A DNA stretch of 5,960 bases from Bacteroidales bacterium Bact_23 (lineage in GTDB: Bacteria; Bacteroidota; Bacteroidia; Bacteroidales; Lentimicrobiaceae), in the NCBI GenBank assembly GCA_001603685.1, contig LUZO01000223.1, positions 1 through 5,960 on the forward strand. Direction: 5' to 3'. Below are positions 1 to 5,652 of this stretch, in pieces (position 1 is the stretch's first letter; each line of letters begins with the position of its first letter). Below the pieces are notes generated by a model. That model worked only from the letters and a program-made list of their open reading frames with translations. It was not told the origin of the DNA and did not search any database. The translations under genes were made by a program, and so were the position numbers.

Positions 1-295
1 CCCTGGCCCCCAGGGCGTCGCCGACGGGGCCGCCATAGGTGAGGGTGAGGTGCCAGGAGGCGCCCGCCGATGACCCGCAAGGCGGATCGATCCTGAAGGG
101 CAGGGGGTCCTCCCGGTCGAGCCTCTCGCAGACCATCCCGTCGGGCCCGGCCCGGACGACCTCGACGAGGAGGAGCGCTCCGATCCGGTCGGCCCTCCTT
201 CGAATATCCTCCTCCAGGGCCAGGATCGCCGGGAGGGATGGGGCGGCTCCTCCTTCCCTCTCTATTGGCTGGGGCCCTTTCGTCTCGGAGATCAT
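1..295 (-). CDS. Unrecognised protein, N-terminal 98 codons (3' end off the window)
   Basis: The minus strand is open from an ATG at 295 to the left edge with no stop, so only the N-terminal part is visible. The protein begins MISETKGPQPIEREGG. A charged helix follows at about residues 28-38 (LEEDIRRRADR), then a hydrophobic strand (GALLLVEVV) and an acidic/proline-rich stretch that includes DPLPFRIDPPCG. There is no signal peptide or membrane segment in the visible part. Codon use is strongly GC-rich with G/C third positions, unlike the interior genes and like the right-edge flavoprotein, which supports it as a real core gene. The start is supported by GAGGAA at 306-301, five bases upstream, and by a TATA-like box near 344. 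I do not recognise the family and assign no function. The plus-strand ORF over the same bases is its shadow. Confidence 0.6.
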   Translation of the reverse strand, partial: MISETKGPQPIEREGGAAPSLPAILALEEDIRRRADRIGALLLVEVVRAGPDGMVCERLDREDPLPFRIDPPCGSSAGASWHLTLTYGGPVGDALGAR

Positions 296-300
296 TTGGC

Positions 301-306
301 TTCCTC
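301..306 (-). promoter_or_regulatory. Shine-Dalgarno site for the left-edge gene
   Basis: GAGGAA on the minus strand lies five bases before the ATG at 295. It decides between that start and the upstream ATG at 315, which reads only seven codons before a TGA that overlaps the 295 start as ATGA. Confidence 0.5.
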
Positions 307-338
307 GTCGGTCATCGTCGTTCTCTGGTTTGGATTGG

Positions 339-349
339 ATAGATAAAGG
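339..349 (-). promoter_or_regulatory. Candidate archaeal TATA box for the left-edge gene
   Basis: The minus strand reads CCTTTATCTAT. An archaeal TATA box is usually centred about 25-27 bases before the transcript start, which would put the start near 317-320 and give a leader of about 20-25 bases before the ATG at 295. That leader would carry the GAGGAA site. The call is by pattern only. Confidence 0.4.
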
Positions 350-469
350 TGTCCCATCGGCTTCCGCCAACGAGCTATCGTCTGCATGATGGATGTAATT
401 GATTCGATTTCGCTATGAGTTCAGTCTCACTTGCAGATTCAAACTATCACGAGGGATCGGTCGCAAGGC

Positions 470-479
470 TTTTATTTAT
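470..479 (+). promoter_or_regulatory. Candidate TATA box for the VWA-WD40 gene
   Basis: An AT-rich TTTTATTTAT block follows a purine-rich GCAAGG stretch that could act as a BRE-like element. A start about 25 bases downstream (near 500) gives a leader of about 30 bases before the ATG at 529. It would also put the upstream ATG at 415 outside the transcript. A second AT-rich block (TTAAATAAG near 502-510) is an alternative and would give an almost leaderless message. Confidence 0.45.
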
Positions 480-514
480 TGGAGGAGATTCATTCTGTGG
501 CTTAAATAAGAGGT

Positions 515-522
515 CGAGGGAG
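515..522 (+). promoter_or_regulatory. Shine-Dalgarno site deciding the 529 start
   Basis: The stretch CGAGGGAG just upstream of ATGATG contains GAGG/GGAG, about 6-9 bases from the ATG at 529. No comparable site precedes the ATG at 415. Together with the signal peptide that begins at 529, this fixes the start of the VWA-WD40 gene. Confidence 0.55.
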
Positions 523-528
523 ACTATA

Positions 529-3045
529 ATGATGGTAAAACAGAAGGCTAGAGGTATCGCGTATATTTCTTTATTCGTTATTCTTTTATCAATTAATATA
601 ATAACTATTGAATCCTCACGTGCAGAAGCTTTAGCAGGTATAGATAATTTAAATCATGAAAATAATAATGTCAAAATCCTCAGCATAGATCCAACAGCTT
701 ATCCCAAGATCAAGGTCAACATCTTCATCGACGAGCTATGCGCCGCGACGGGCGACCTTGTCAAAGACGACTTCAAGATTGAAGAAGACGGCATCAGGGT
801 CGCGATAGACAACTTCTACTTCACGGGGAAAGCCTCCGGCCAGATGCTCGACCTCGCCGTGGTCTTCGACGAAACGGACACCATGGCCGACGAGATCAGG
901 GCGATGAAATCCAACGTCGATGACCTCACCAATAAAATCAAAGCAAGCAACATCGACGCCAGGTATTCCCTCGTTACCTTCAAGACTGAAGTCTTGCCCA
1001 AGATCGAATGGACCGATGATCCCGAGGTCTTCAAGCGAGAGGTGAATCAGCTTCGCGCATACGGCGGTTTCTACCAGCGTCCTGAAGACTCCCTTGGAGG
1101 TGTTGCCAAGGCGCTATCCTTCGGGTTCAGACCTGATGCCCAGAAGATCATCATCGTCATCACGGATGAGCCTTCGATGCAGAGAGGAGATGGCTTGTCC
1201 AATTCAACGTATCATCAGGATGACGTCCAGCAGGACTTGCTCGACGCTGGCGTCATGCTGGTGGCTGTATCTCCTGATTTCCGCTCCAGGAGCATCCCGT
1301 CGAACATACCGCGATCTGATCTGCCGTTGTATGCCGACATGAGAGAGCTTGCTCAAAATTCAGGCGGTCTTTGGATCGACATATACTCTGCCGACTTCTC
1401 AGTAATTCTGGACCAGTTAGAGGATATTATTACCGGGACGTACGTGATCGAGTACACATCCCCCACAACAACCACCTCAGGCAGCAGGACCGTCTCGGTC
1501 TCTGTAAACGCTCCAGACTGCGTTGAAGGGATCGCCTCCAGCACCTACATGCAGCCTGCAAGTGCCACCGTGGCAAATGAACCTCCAGTTATCACCGGCC
1601 TGGCGCCGGATAAGTCAAGCCCGCAGGAGGCGGGAATTGTCATCACCTGGACAGCGGAAGCAGAGGACCCTGATGGAGACCAGGTGCTCTATAGGTTCTT
1701 GCTGGATGACGAACCTATGACCGACTGGAGAGCTGAGAATATTTGGATTTGGAAGGTTTCTGAAACCGGGTCATATAGAATCGAGGCTCAGGTAAGGGAT
1801 GGATTGCACGCTGGACCTAATGGAATGGATAATCGGAAGTCGGTTAATTTCGAGATAATTAGACCTAATTTACCGCCGACGATAAGCTCTCTTACGGCTG
1901 ATAAGACGAGTCCTCAGGAGGCGGGATCGGCTATAACATGGACTGCTGAAGCAACGGATGTAGACGGTGATGATCTTGAATACCGTTTCTATCTGGATGG
2001 AGAGATTGTTGTCCAAGACTGGTCCATGAAGAGCACTTGGGTGTGGAGCACATCGGATTCTGATATCGGATCGCACTATGTCACGGTGGCAGTTAGGGAT
2101 GGGAAGCACAATCCTAATCAAGATGATTATCGTTCTATAGGATTCGAGGTGACTAGGAAGGAGCCGATAATTCTATACAGTCAAAGTGCAAGCGTAAGCG
2201 TTGCATTTAGCCCCGATGGCTGCATCCTGGCTTCTGGAATTGAGGATGGTACGGTAAAATTGTGGGACTTTTGCAGCGGCGACTTCAGGACTCTACAAAA
2301 CCCCAATTTTGAATTTGGGGAATTTGGTTTATTTAATACAATCGCATTTAGCCCAGATGGCCATACCCTGGCTTCTGGAAGCCCTGATGTTATGCTATGG
2401 GACATCACCAGTGGCTCTTTGATCCGGACTCTTGATGTCCAATATAGAATAACCGAATGCATTGCTTTCAGCCCCATCGGTCAGATCTTGGCTTCATCAA
2501 GTCCTGGTAGGGTTTTTCTTTGGGATTTTGTTAGTGGTAAAGAACTTCAGACTTTGATAGTCTTTCCTAGGACCACTGAAGGTACGCTAGTAATATTTGG
2601 TATTGCATTTAGCCCCGATGGCCGGACCCTCGCCGCCGCAGGAAGCGATGTGGTTAAGCTTTTCGATGTTAATAGTGGTGTTGAGATCCGGACTTTGGAA
2701 GGCCACTCCGCTCAAGTGTGTTCCGTTGCGTTCAGCCCCAATGGCCGCACCTTAGCTTCAGGAAGTTGGGATAACACGGTAAAGCTTTGGGACATTTCCA
2801 GTGGTACGGAGCTTTGGACGCTTGAAGGAGGAACTTCTTATGTGATGAGCGTCGCGTTTAGCCCCGATGGTCATATCCTTGCTTCAGGAAATTTGGACGG
2901 CACGATAAAATTGTGGGACGTTTCAAACGGCAGGGAGATACGGACACTGGAAGGCCAATCTTCAGTGCTAAGCATAGCGTATAGTCCTGACAGCAGTATT
3001 CTGGCCGCAGGGAGAAATGATGGCATCATACTATGGTGGGTATGA
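529..3045 (+). CDS. Secreted VWA / Ig-like / seven-bladed WD40 repeat protein
   Basis: This is an 838-residue exported protein from the ATG at 529; the open frame reaches back to 415, but only the later start has a ribosome site and an N-terminal signal. Residues 1-34 form a signal peptide: basic MMVKQKARG, a hydrophobic core, then SSRAEA. Residues about 105-310 form a von Willebrand A domain with an intact metal site: D114-E-T116-D-T118 matches DxSxS, and T212-D213 lies in the IVITDEPS strand. Residues 350-447 and 448-544 are two homologous Ig-like repeats sharing PP.I..L..DK.SPQEAG, DW and VRDG. Residues 545-838 hold seven WD40 repeats with AFSPDG..LASG...VKLWD signatures. There is no C-terminal anchor. 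VWA and WD40 domains usually bind other proteins, so a surface adhesion or scaffold role is likely (inference). The first 55 or so codons are markedly AT-rich compared with the VWA region. Confidence 0.9.
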   Translation: MMVKQKARGIAYISLFVILLSINIITIESSRAEALAGIDNLNHENNNVKILSIDPTAYPKIKVNIFIDELCAATGDLVKDDFKIEEDGIRVAIDNFYFTGKASGQMLDLAVVFDETDTMADEIRAMKSNVDDLTNKIKASNIDARYSLVTFKTEVLPKIEWTDDPEVFKREVNQLRAYGGFYQRPEDSLGGVAKALSFGFRPDAQKIIIVITDEPSMQRGDGLSNSTYHQDDVQQDLLDAGVMLVAVSPDFRSRSIPSNIPRSDLPLYADMRELAQNSGGLWIDIYSADFSVILDQLEDIITGTYVIEYTSPTTTTSGSRTVSVSVNAPDCVEGIASSTYMQPASATVANEPPVITGLAPDKSSPQEAGIVITWTAEAEDPDGDQVLYRFLLDDEPMTDWRAENIWIWKVSETGSYRIEAQVRDGLHAGPNGMDNRKSVNFEIIRPNLPPTISSLTADKTSPQEAGSAITWTAEATDVDGDDLEYRFYLDGEIVVQDWSMKSTWVWSTSDSDIGSHYVTVAVRDGKHNPNQDDYRSIGFEVTRKEPIILYSQSASVSVAFSPDGCILASGIEDGTVKLWDFCSGDFRTLQNPNFEFGEFGLFNTIAFSPDGHTLASGSPDVMLWDITSGSLIRTLDVQYRITECIAFSPIGQILASSSPGRVFLWDFVSGKELQTLIVFPRTTEGTLVIFGIAFSPDGRTLAAAGSDVVKLFDVNSGVEIRTLEGHSAQVCSVAFSPNGRTLASGSWDNTVKLWDISSGTELWTLEGGTSYVMSVAFSPDGHILASGNLDGTIKLWDVSNGREIRTLEGQSSVLSIAYSPDSSILAAGRNDGIILWWV
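1576..2160 (+). repeat. Two tandem Ig-like repeats inside the VWA-WD40 protein
   Basis: Two units of about 97-98 residues (nucleotides 1576-1869 and 1870-2160) align along their whole length. Shared landmarks are PP.I..L..DK.SPQEAG, ITWTAEA.D.DGD, YRF.LD, a DW..... W.W strand, and a final VRDG.H. Similar modules of this PKD/Ig-like type are common in extracellular methanogen proteins. They probably act as spacers between the VWA head and the propeller. Confidence 0.75.
2161..3042 (+). repeat. Seven WD40 repeats forming one complete propeller
   Basis: Seven AFSPDG-like motifs follow one another (residue 559 onward; then NTIAFSPDG, ECIAFSPIG, GIAFSPDG, SVAFSPNG, SVAFSPDG and IAYSPDS). Each is followed by a LASG/LAAG strand and a KLWD-like strand. 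The chain ends at ILWWV, before the last strand of blade seven, and the propeller region starts with EPIILYSQSAS, which can supply that strand and close the ring. Linkers after blades one and three are longer than the others. Blades 5 and 6 are closest to consensus, blades 2, 3 and 7 the most degenerate. Confidence 0.85.
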
Positions 3046-3080
3046 TCGACAGCCTGGAAGCAAATAATAGCGGTAACTAT

Positions 3081-3122
3081 CCTTGAACCGCAAATGCTCC
3101 TAGCCTTGCGGACTTACCAAGG
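3081..3122. terminator. Two-tier hairpin between the convergent genes
   Basis: An outer stem CCTTG (3081-3085) / CAAGG (3118-3122) encloses an inner stem CCGCAA (3088-3093) / TTGCGG (3106-3111) with a 12-base loop. It sits inside the 120-bp gap between the two convergent stop codons, where a bidirectional transcript end would be expected. Neither side carries a clear T tract, which is the usual archaeal termination signal, so this may only be an RNA 3'-end structure. Confidence 0.35.
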
Positions 3123-3165
3123 AAACTACAAACGAACATGTTGACCCTAGATCCATCGTTCTCGA

Positions 3166-5298
3166 TCAGCCCAACTCCCTGGCTCTTGAATAAGCTGCAT
3201 CAGCTTCAGAGGCCCTGCCGAGGGATTCGAGAATAATGCCTTTATTATTCCATGCCACCGCTAAATCCGGATTCAGCCTTATGGCTTCATCAAAACATTG
3301 GAGGGCTTCCGAATCCTTCATCTGCCAATAGAGAGCAACCCCTTTGCCAAGCCAGGCAGAAGCTGACTTAGGATCTAGCCTGATCGCCTCCTCGAATGCT
3401 TCAATGGCATCATCGTACTTGCCCTGATCATTGAGCTTATTTCCCTTATTATTCCAGGTTATGGCGAGATTGCTCCTGGCTATTGCGGAACTGGGGTCTA
3501 GCCTGATCGCCTCCTCGTATGCTTCAATGGCATCATCGTACTTGCCCTGATCATTGAGCTTATTACCTTTATTATTCCAGGTTATAGCGAGACTGGGGTC
3601 TCGTCTATCAACATTTTTAAGTGAATCGGAGCCTGGAGTTGCTTTTTCACGTCCCATTTCTCCATGCATCCTAATCCCGAAGAACACGTCCGTCCCTTTA
3701 TCGATGAATCCATCAGCAATAGCCTGGGATATCGTTTCCTGGATATCAGGCGGGGTGCTCTCTAAGACTACAAGCTTGTCATTTATGTTGTGAAATGCAA
3801 CCCCACCCGATGATCTGATGAGAATGTCAACGGTTTCGGCTCCTGCGGCTGTCTTAGTTGTCGTATTCATATAGCATTTATATTCGCCATTTTCATACGA
3901 ATAGACAAAATTTTCCCATATTTCGTGGGGGTTCCACGGCCAAATTGCGTTTAATGGCGAATCTGAAGAGTCTAAACTTTCTCGAAAAATATCCCTACGT
4001 GAATTAATGTTAGATTTGTACCACTGGACCAAGGCGAGGGAGACAAATACTTCTCGAAGATCCTCGTATTTCTCGCCATGATTTACATCCGCTACCACAA
4101 ATGGTAGGATCATTTGATCTATCATTTCCTTATAATACTCCCCATATTCTTTGGAGGATTTATTAAGCTCTTCGAGGCACCCCTTGGAGAGTTTCTTAAC
4201 ATCCTGATTATCCACCCTAAAAGACGTGCGATCTGGAACCGATTCGGACTGGATTGCCAGTGTTGCATTAATTATATAGATTTGAGTACCATTTGAATAA
4301 GCGTAGACACTATCAGGAACAATCCAGTAACGTGTGACTGGACGGAACACGATATTTTTCACATCTTCTATCTCTCCGGGAAACTTATTCATGCATTGTC
4401 GAACTAAAATTTCATGCTTTTCATCACGAAGGCTACTTAATGCCACTCCAACTTCATTTGTGCATGGGTTTTCATAATTGCATATGTCTTTCTTCATTTG
4501 GAGATCTGCCTCGAGCATAATTCGTCCTACATCGGATCTACTAAGTTGTTCATCGATGATTCGGTCCGGCTCCCAAGGATTTAAATTGACCCAAAATTTA
4601 TCGCTGGGAATTGCCAGACCGGTCATGAAAGCGGTCGCGCCTATTACGGTGGAATTTATTGGATCGATTCCAGGACTTGAACCATTAGCTTTCTGTGCTT
4701 TGAGAATAATATCAAAATTCACACCACCCTCTTGATCGGTACTGACGGAGATGTAGTTTAGTTTTATCGATGTAAAATTAATACCACCTAGATCCTTATT
4801 CAACGTGTTAGCATTTGGAGAGTTTTGTTCTGAATAAGATTTAGCGCTTAAATCTAGGTAAGCTTTTTCAAATGCTTCGCCAGGACTGGGACCTGGTCCA
4901 AACGCTTTTGAAACCGCAGGACCACAAGAAACAACTATTGTTCCTATGCCTGCTGCAACCGTTGGTGGGGTACCTGTAGATGCTAATGGTACTCCAAATT
5001 CTAACCCAGTTAAACATACTGGAAAAGTTGGATCAGAAGCGACCTTAAGCCCCGTTATCATTGGTTTTGTTAATACATCAATAACTGTCCGCCCAATCCC
5101 TGCAACATTCTTATCGAATTCAGTATAGTACTTACCTTCAGGCGCTTTTATTACCGGGCCAGTGTATGGTGCAGATCGGATTTCTGGGCCACCATTCGCA
5201 GAGGAGGACCCACTACCTAGATTTGCGTCGCTGCCTATGCTTGAATTTACTACTATCATGAATAAGACCGATATTAGTAACCATGCTCTTCGATTCAT
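3166..5298 (-). CDS. Exported protein with unknown central domain and C-terminal TPR repeats
   Basis: This is a 710-residue protein. Residues 1-23 are a signal peptide (basic MNRRAW, hydrophobic core, then NSSIGS), followed by a low-complexity Ser/Gly linker. A moderately hydrophobic segment lies at about 92-126. The central region, about 140-545, contains FWVNLNPWEPDRIID (235-249), DVGRIMLEADLQMKK (256-270), RYWIVPD (323-329) and NHGEKYEDLREVF (406-418). From memory, these resemble blocks in large uncharacterised proteins of methanogens and some bacteria; no function is known to me. Seven cysteines and several N-x-S/T sequons fit an extracellular protein. Four TPRs follow at about 570-604, 611-645, 646-679 and 680-710, ending close to the stop. 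TPRs bind partner proteins. The start is supported by AGGAGA at 5314-5309. The gene converges on the VWA-WD40 gene and is not in an operon with it. Confidence 0.88.
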   Translation of the reverse strand: MNRRAWLLISVLFMIVVNSSIGSDANLGSGSSSANGGPEIRSAPYTGPVIKAPEGKYYTEFDKNVAGIGRTVIDVLTKPMITGLKVASDPTFPVCLTGLEFGVPLASTGTPPTVAAGIGTIVVSCGPAVSKAFGPGPSPGEAFEKAYLDLSAKSYSEQNSPNANTLNKDLGGINFTSIKLNYISVSTDQEGGVNFDIILKAQKANGSSPGIDPINSTVIGATAFMTGLAIPSDKFWVNLNPWEPDRIIDEQLSRSDVGRIMLEADLQMKKDICNYENPCTNEVGVALSSLRDEKHEILVRQCMNKFPGEIEDVKNIVFRPVTRYWIVPDSVYAYSNGTQIYIINATLAIQSESVPDRTSFRVDNQDVKKLSKGCLEELNKSSKEYGEYYKEMIDQMILPFVVADVNHGEKYEDLREVFVSLALVQWYKSNINSRRDIFRESLDSSDSPLNAIWPWNPHEIWENFVYSYENGEYKCYMNTTTKTAAGAETVDILIRSSGGVAFHNINDKLVVLESTPPDIQETISQAIADGFIDKGTDVFFGIRMHGEMGREKATPGSDSLKNVDRRDPSLAITWNNKGNKLNDQGKYDDAIEAYEEAIRLDPSSAIARSNLAITWNNKGNKLNDQGKYDDAIEAFEEAIRLDPKSASAWLGKGVALYWQMKDSEALQCFDEAIRLNPDLAVAWNNKGIILESLGRASEADAAYSRARELG
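3371..3592 (-). repeat. Near-identical tandem duplication encoding TPR1 and TPR2
   Basis: Bases 3371-3469 and 3494-3592 match at 94 of 99 positions with a period of 123 bp, exactly 41 codons, so the frame is kept. The two encoded units both read LAITWNNKGNKLNDQGKYDD and then differ at only two residues (AYEEAIRLDPSS versus AFEEAIRLDPKS). TPR3 and TPR4 are much more diverged, which points to a recent duplication of a single TPR plus a six-residue spacer (AIARSN). Confidence 0.85.
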
Positions 5299-5308
5299 AC
5301 CTTGGTGC

Positions 5309-5314
5309 TCTCCT
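5309..5314 (-). promoter_or_regulatory. Shine-Dalgarno site of the TPR protein gene
   Basis: AGGAGA on the minus strand lies ten bases before the ATG at 5298 and supports that start, which also begins a good signal peptide. Confidence 0.5.
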
Positions 5315-5353
5315 ACGTGCTAGTTCTAACCTGAAATGCTACAATTAATACTT

Positions 5354-5362
5354 TACTATAAG
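5354..5362 (-). promoter_or_regulatory. Candidate TATA box for the TPR protein gene
   Basis: The minus strand reads CTTATAGTA. A transcript starting about 25 bases downstream (near 5332) would have a leader of about 35 bases that includes the AGGAGA ribosome site. A second AT-rich block (TATTAAT, about 5344-5350) is an alternative. Confidence 0.4.
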
Positions 5363-5562
5363 TCAGGTAGTACACCGCAACTGAGTTATTTCACTATATC
5401 AGATCACGCAACAACATGAGGAGGTCGATTGCTTCTGATTTTCTCTCTAAAAGGTGCATCATCTTGGATGACGACCCTTGCTGTTGTTTTCTTATTCATT
5501 AACTCGTTATAGGTAGATTACTCGTTAGTGCCGAACAACGGATATATGATTGGCTTTGATAA

Positions 5563-5576
5563 TGATAATCCTATCA
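5563..5576. repeat. Short dyad TGATA-N4-TATCA
   Basis: TGATA (5563-5567) and TATCA (5572-5576) form a perfect inverted repeat with a four-base spacer. It lies upstream of the putative flavoprotein promoter and could be a dimeric regulator site. Short dyads also arise by chance in AT-rich DNA. Confidence 0.3.
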
Positions 5577-5584
5577 GATGATGT

Positions 5585-5598
5585 ATCCACATGTGGAT
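5585..5598. repeat. Perfect 14-bp palindrome ATCCACATGTGGAT
   Basis: The two 7-bp halves are exact complements with no spacer. Its centre is 22 bp, about two helical turns, from the centre of the TGATA/TATCA dyad and about 27 bp upstream of the TATA-like element. This fits an operator or activator site for the flavoprotein gene, though only the symmetry and position are seen. Confidence 0.4.
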
Positions 5599-5614
5599 CT
5601 CAAGAATATCAACT

Positions 5615-5622
5615 CGTTATAG
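5615..5622 (+). promoter_or_regulatory. Candidate TATA box for the flavoprotein gene
   Basis: CGTTATAG lies inside the second copy of the 23-bp repeat. A start about 25 bases downstream falls near 5641-5647, just before the ATG at 5653, so the message would be nearly leaderless. That agrees with the absence of a Shine-Dalgarno site there. Confidence 0.35.
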
Positions 5623-5652
5623 GTAGACTACTCAGTTCTAATGGTCATCAAT

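Larger units (their letters stand above)
5501..5633 (+). repeat. 23-bp direct repeat with a TATA-like core, two copies
   Basis: AACTCGTTATAGGTAGAYTA followed by CTC occurs at 5501-5523 and again at 5611-5633, with one mismatch in 23 and a period of 110 bp. The shorter motif ACTCGTTA also recurs at 5520-5527, directly after the first copy, giving three copies in all (5502, 5520, 5612). Each 23-mer includes GTTATAGG, which could serve as a TATA box. The second copy is correctly placed for the flavoprotein start. Confidence 0.7.
5299..5652. other. AT-rich intergenic region between divergent genes
   Basis: These 354 bases carry no gene that I can support. They hold the promoter of the TPR protein on the minus strand, a 23-bp direct repeat (5501-5523 and 5611-5633), a dyad at 5563-5576, a 14-bp palindrome at 5585-5598, and probably the promoter of the flavoprotein on the plus strand. 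Very short ORFs of about 28-31 codons exist on both strands around 5404-5502, but without ribosome sites or recognisable content. Confidence 0.6.

Noticed and set aside
39..389. Plus-strand ORF of 116 codons
   Set aside because: It lies opposite the GC-rich minus-strand gene, has an Arg/Ser/Pro-rich sequence typical of a shadow frame, and extends into the promoter region.
2301..2320. Inverted repeat CCCCAA-N8-TTGGGG
   Set aside because: It lies inside the WD40 coding frame, in a linker encoding NPNFEFGEF, and is explained by the coding sequence.
4114..4735. Plus-strand ORFs of 60 and 85 codons opposite the TPR protein
   Set aside because: Both are shadows of the long minus-strand frame, which has a signal peptide and conserved blocks.
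5404..5499. 31-codon minus-strand ORF (MNKKTTARVV...)
   Set aside because: The composition is plausible for a protein fragment, but there is no Shine-Dalgarno site and no family match that I can support.
5416..5502. 28-codon plus-strand ORF (MRRSIASDFL...)
   Set aside because: No ribosome site, no recognisable content, and a length expected by chance.
5501..5633. CRISPR-like repeat pair
   Set aside because: There are only two copies with 87 bp between them and a TATA-like core; no array and no cas gene.
296..5652. Mobile element or integrated island with defined ends
   Set aside because: The composition suggests foreign or accessory DNA, but no transposase, integrase, tRNA, terminal inverted repeat or matching flank repeats were seen at the two edges.
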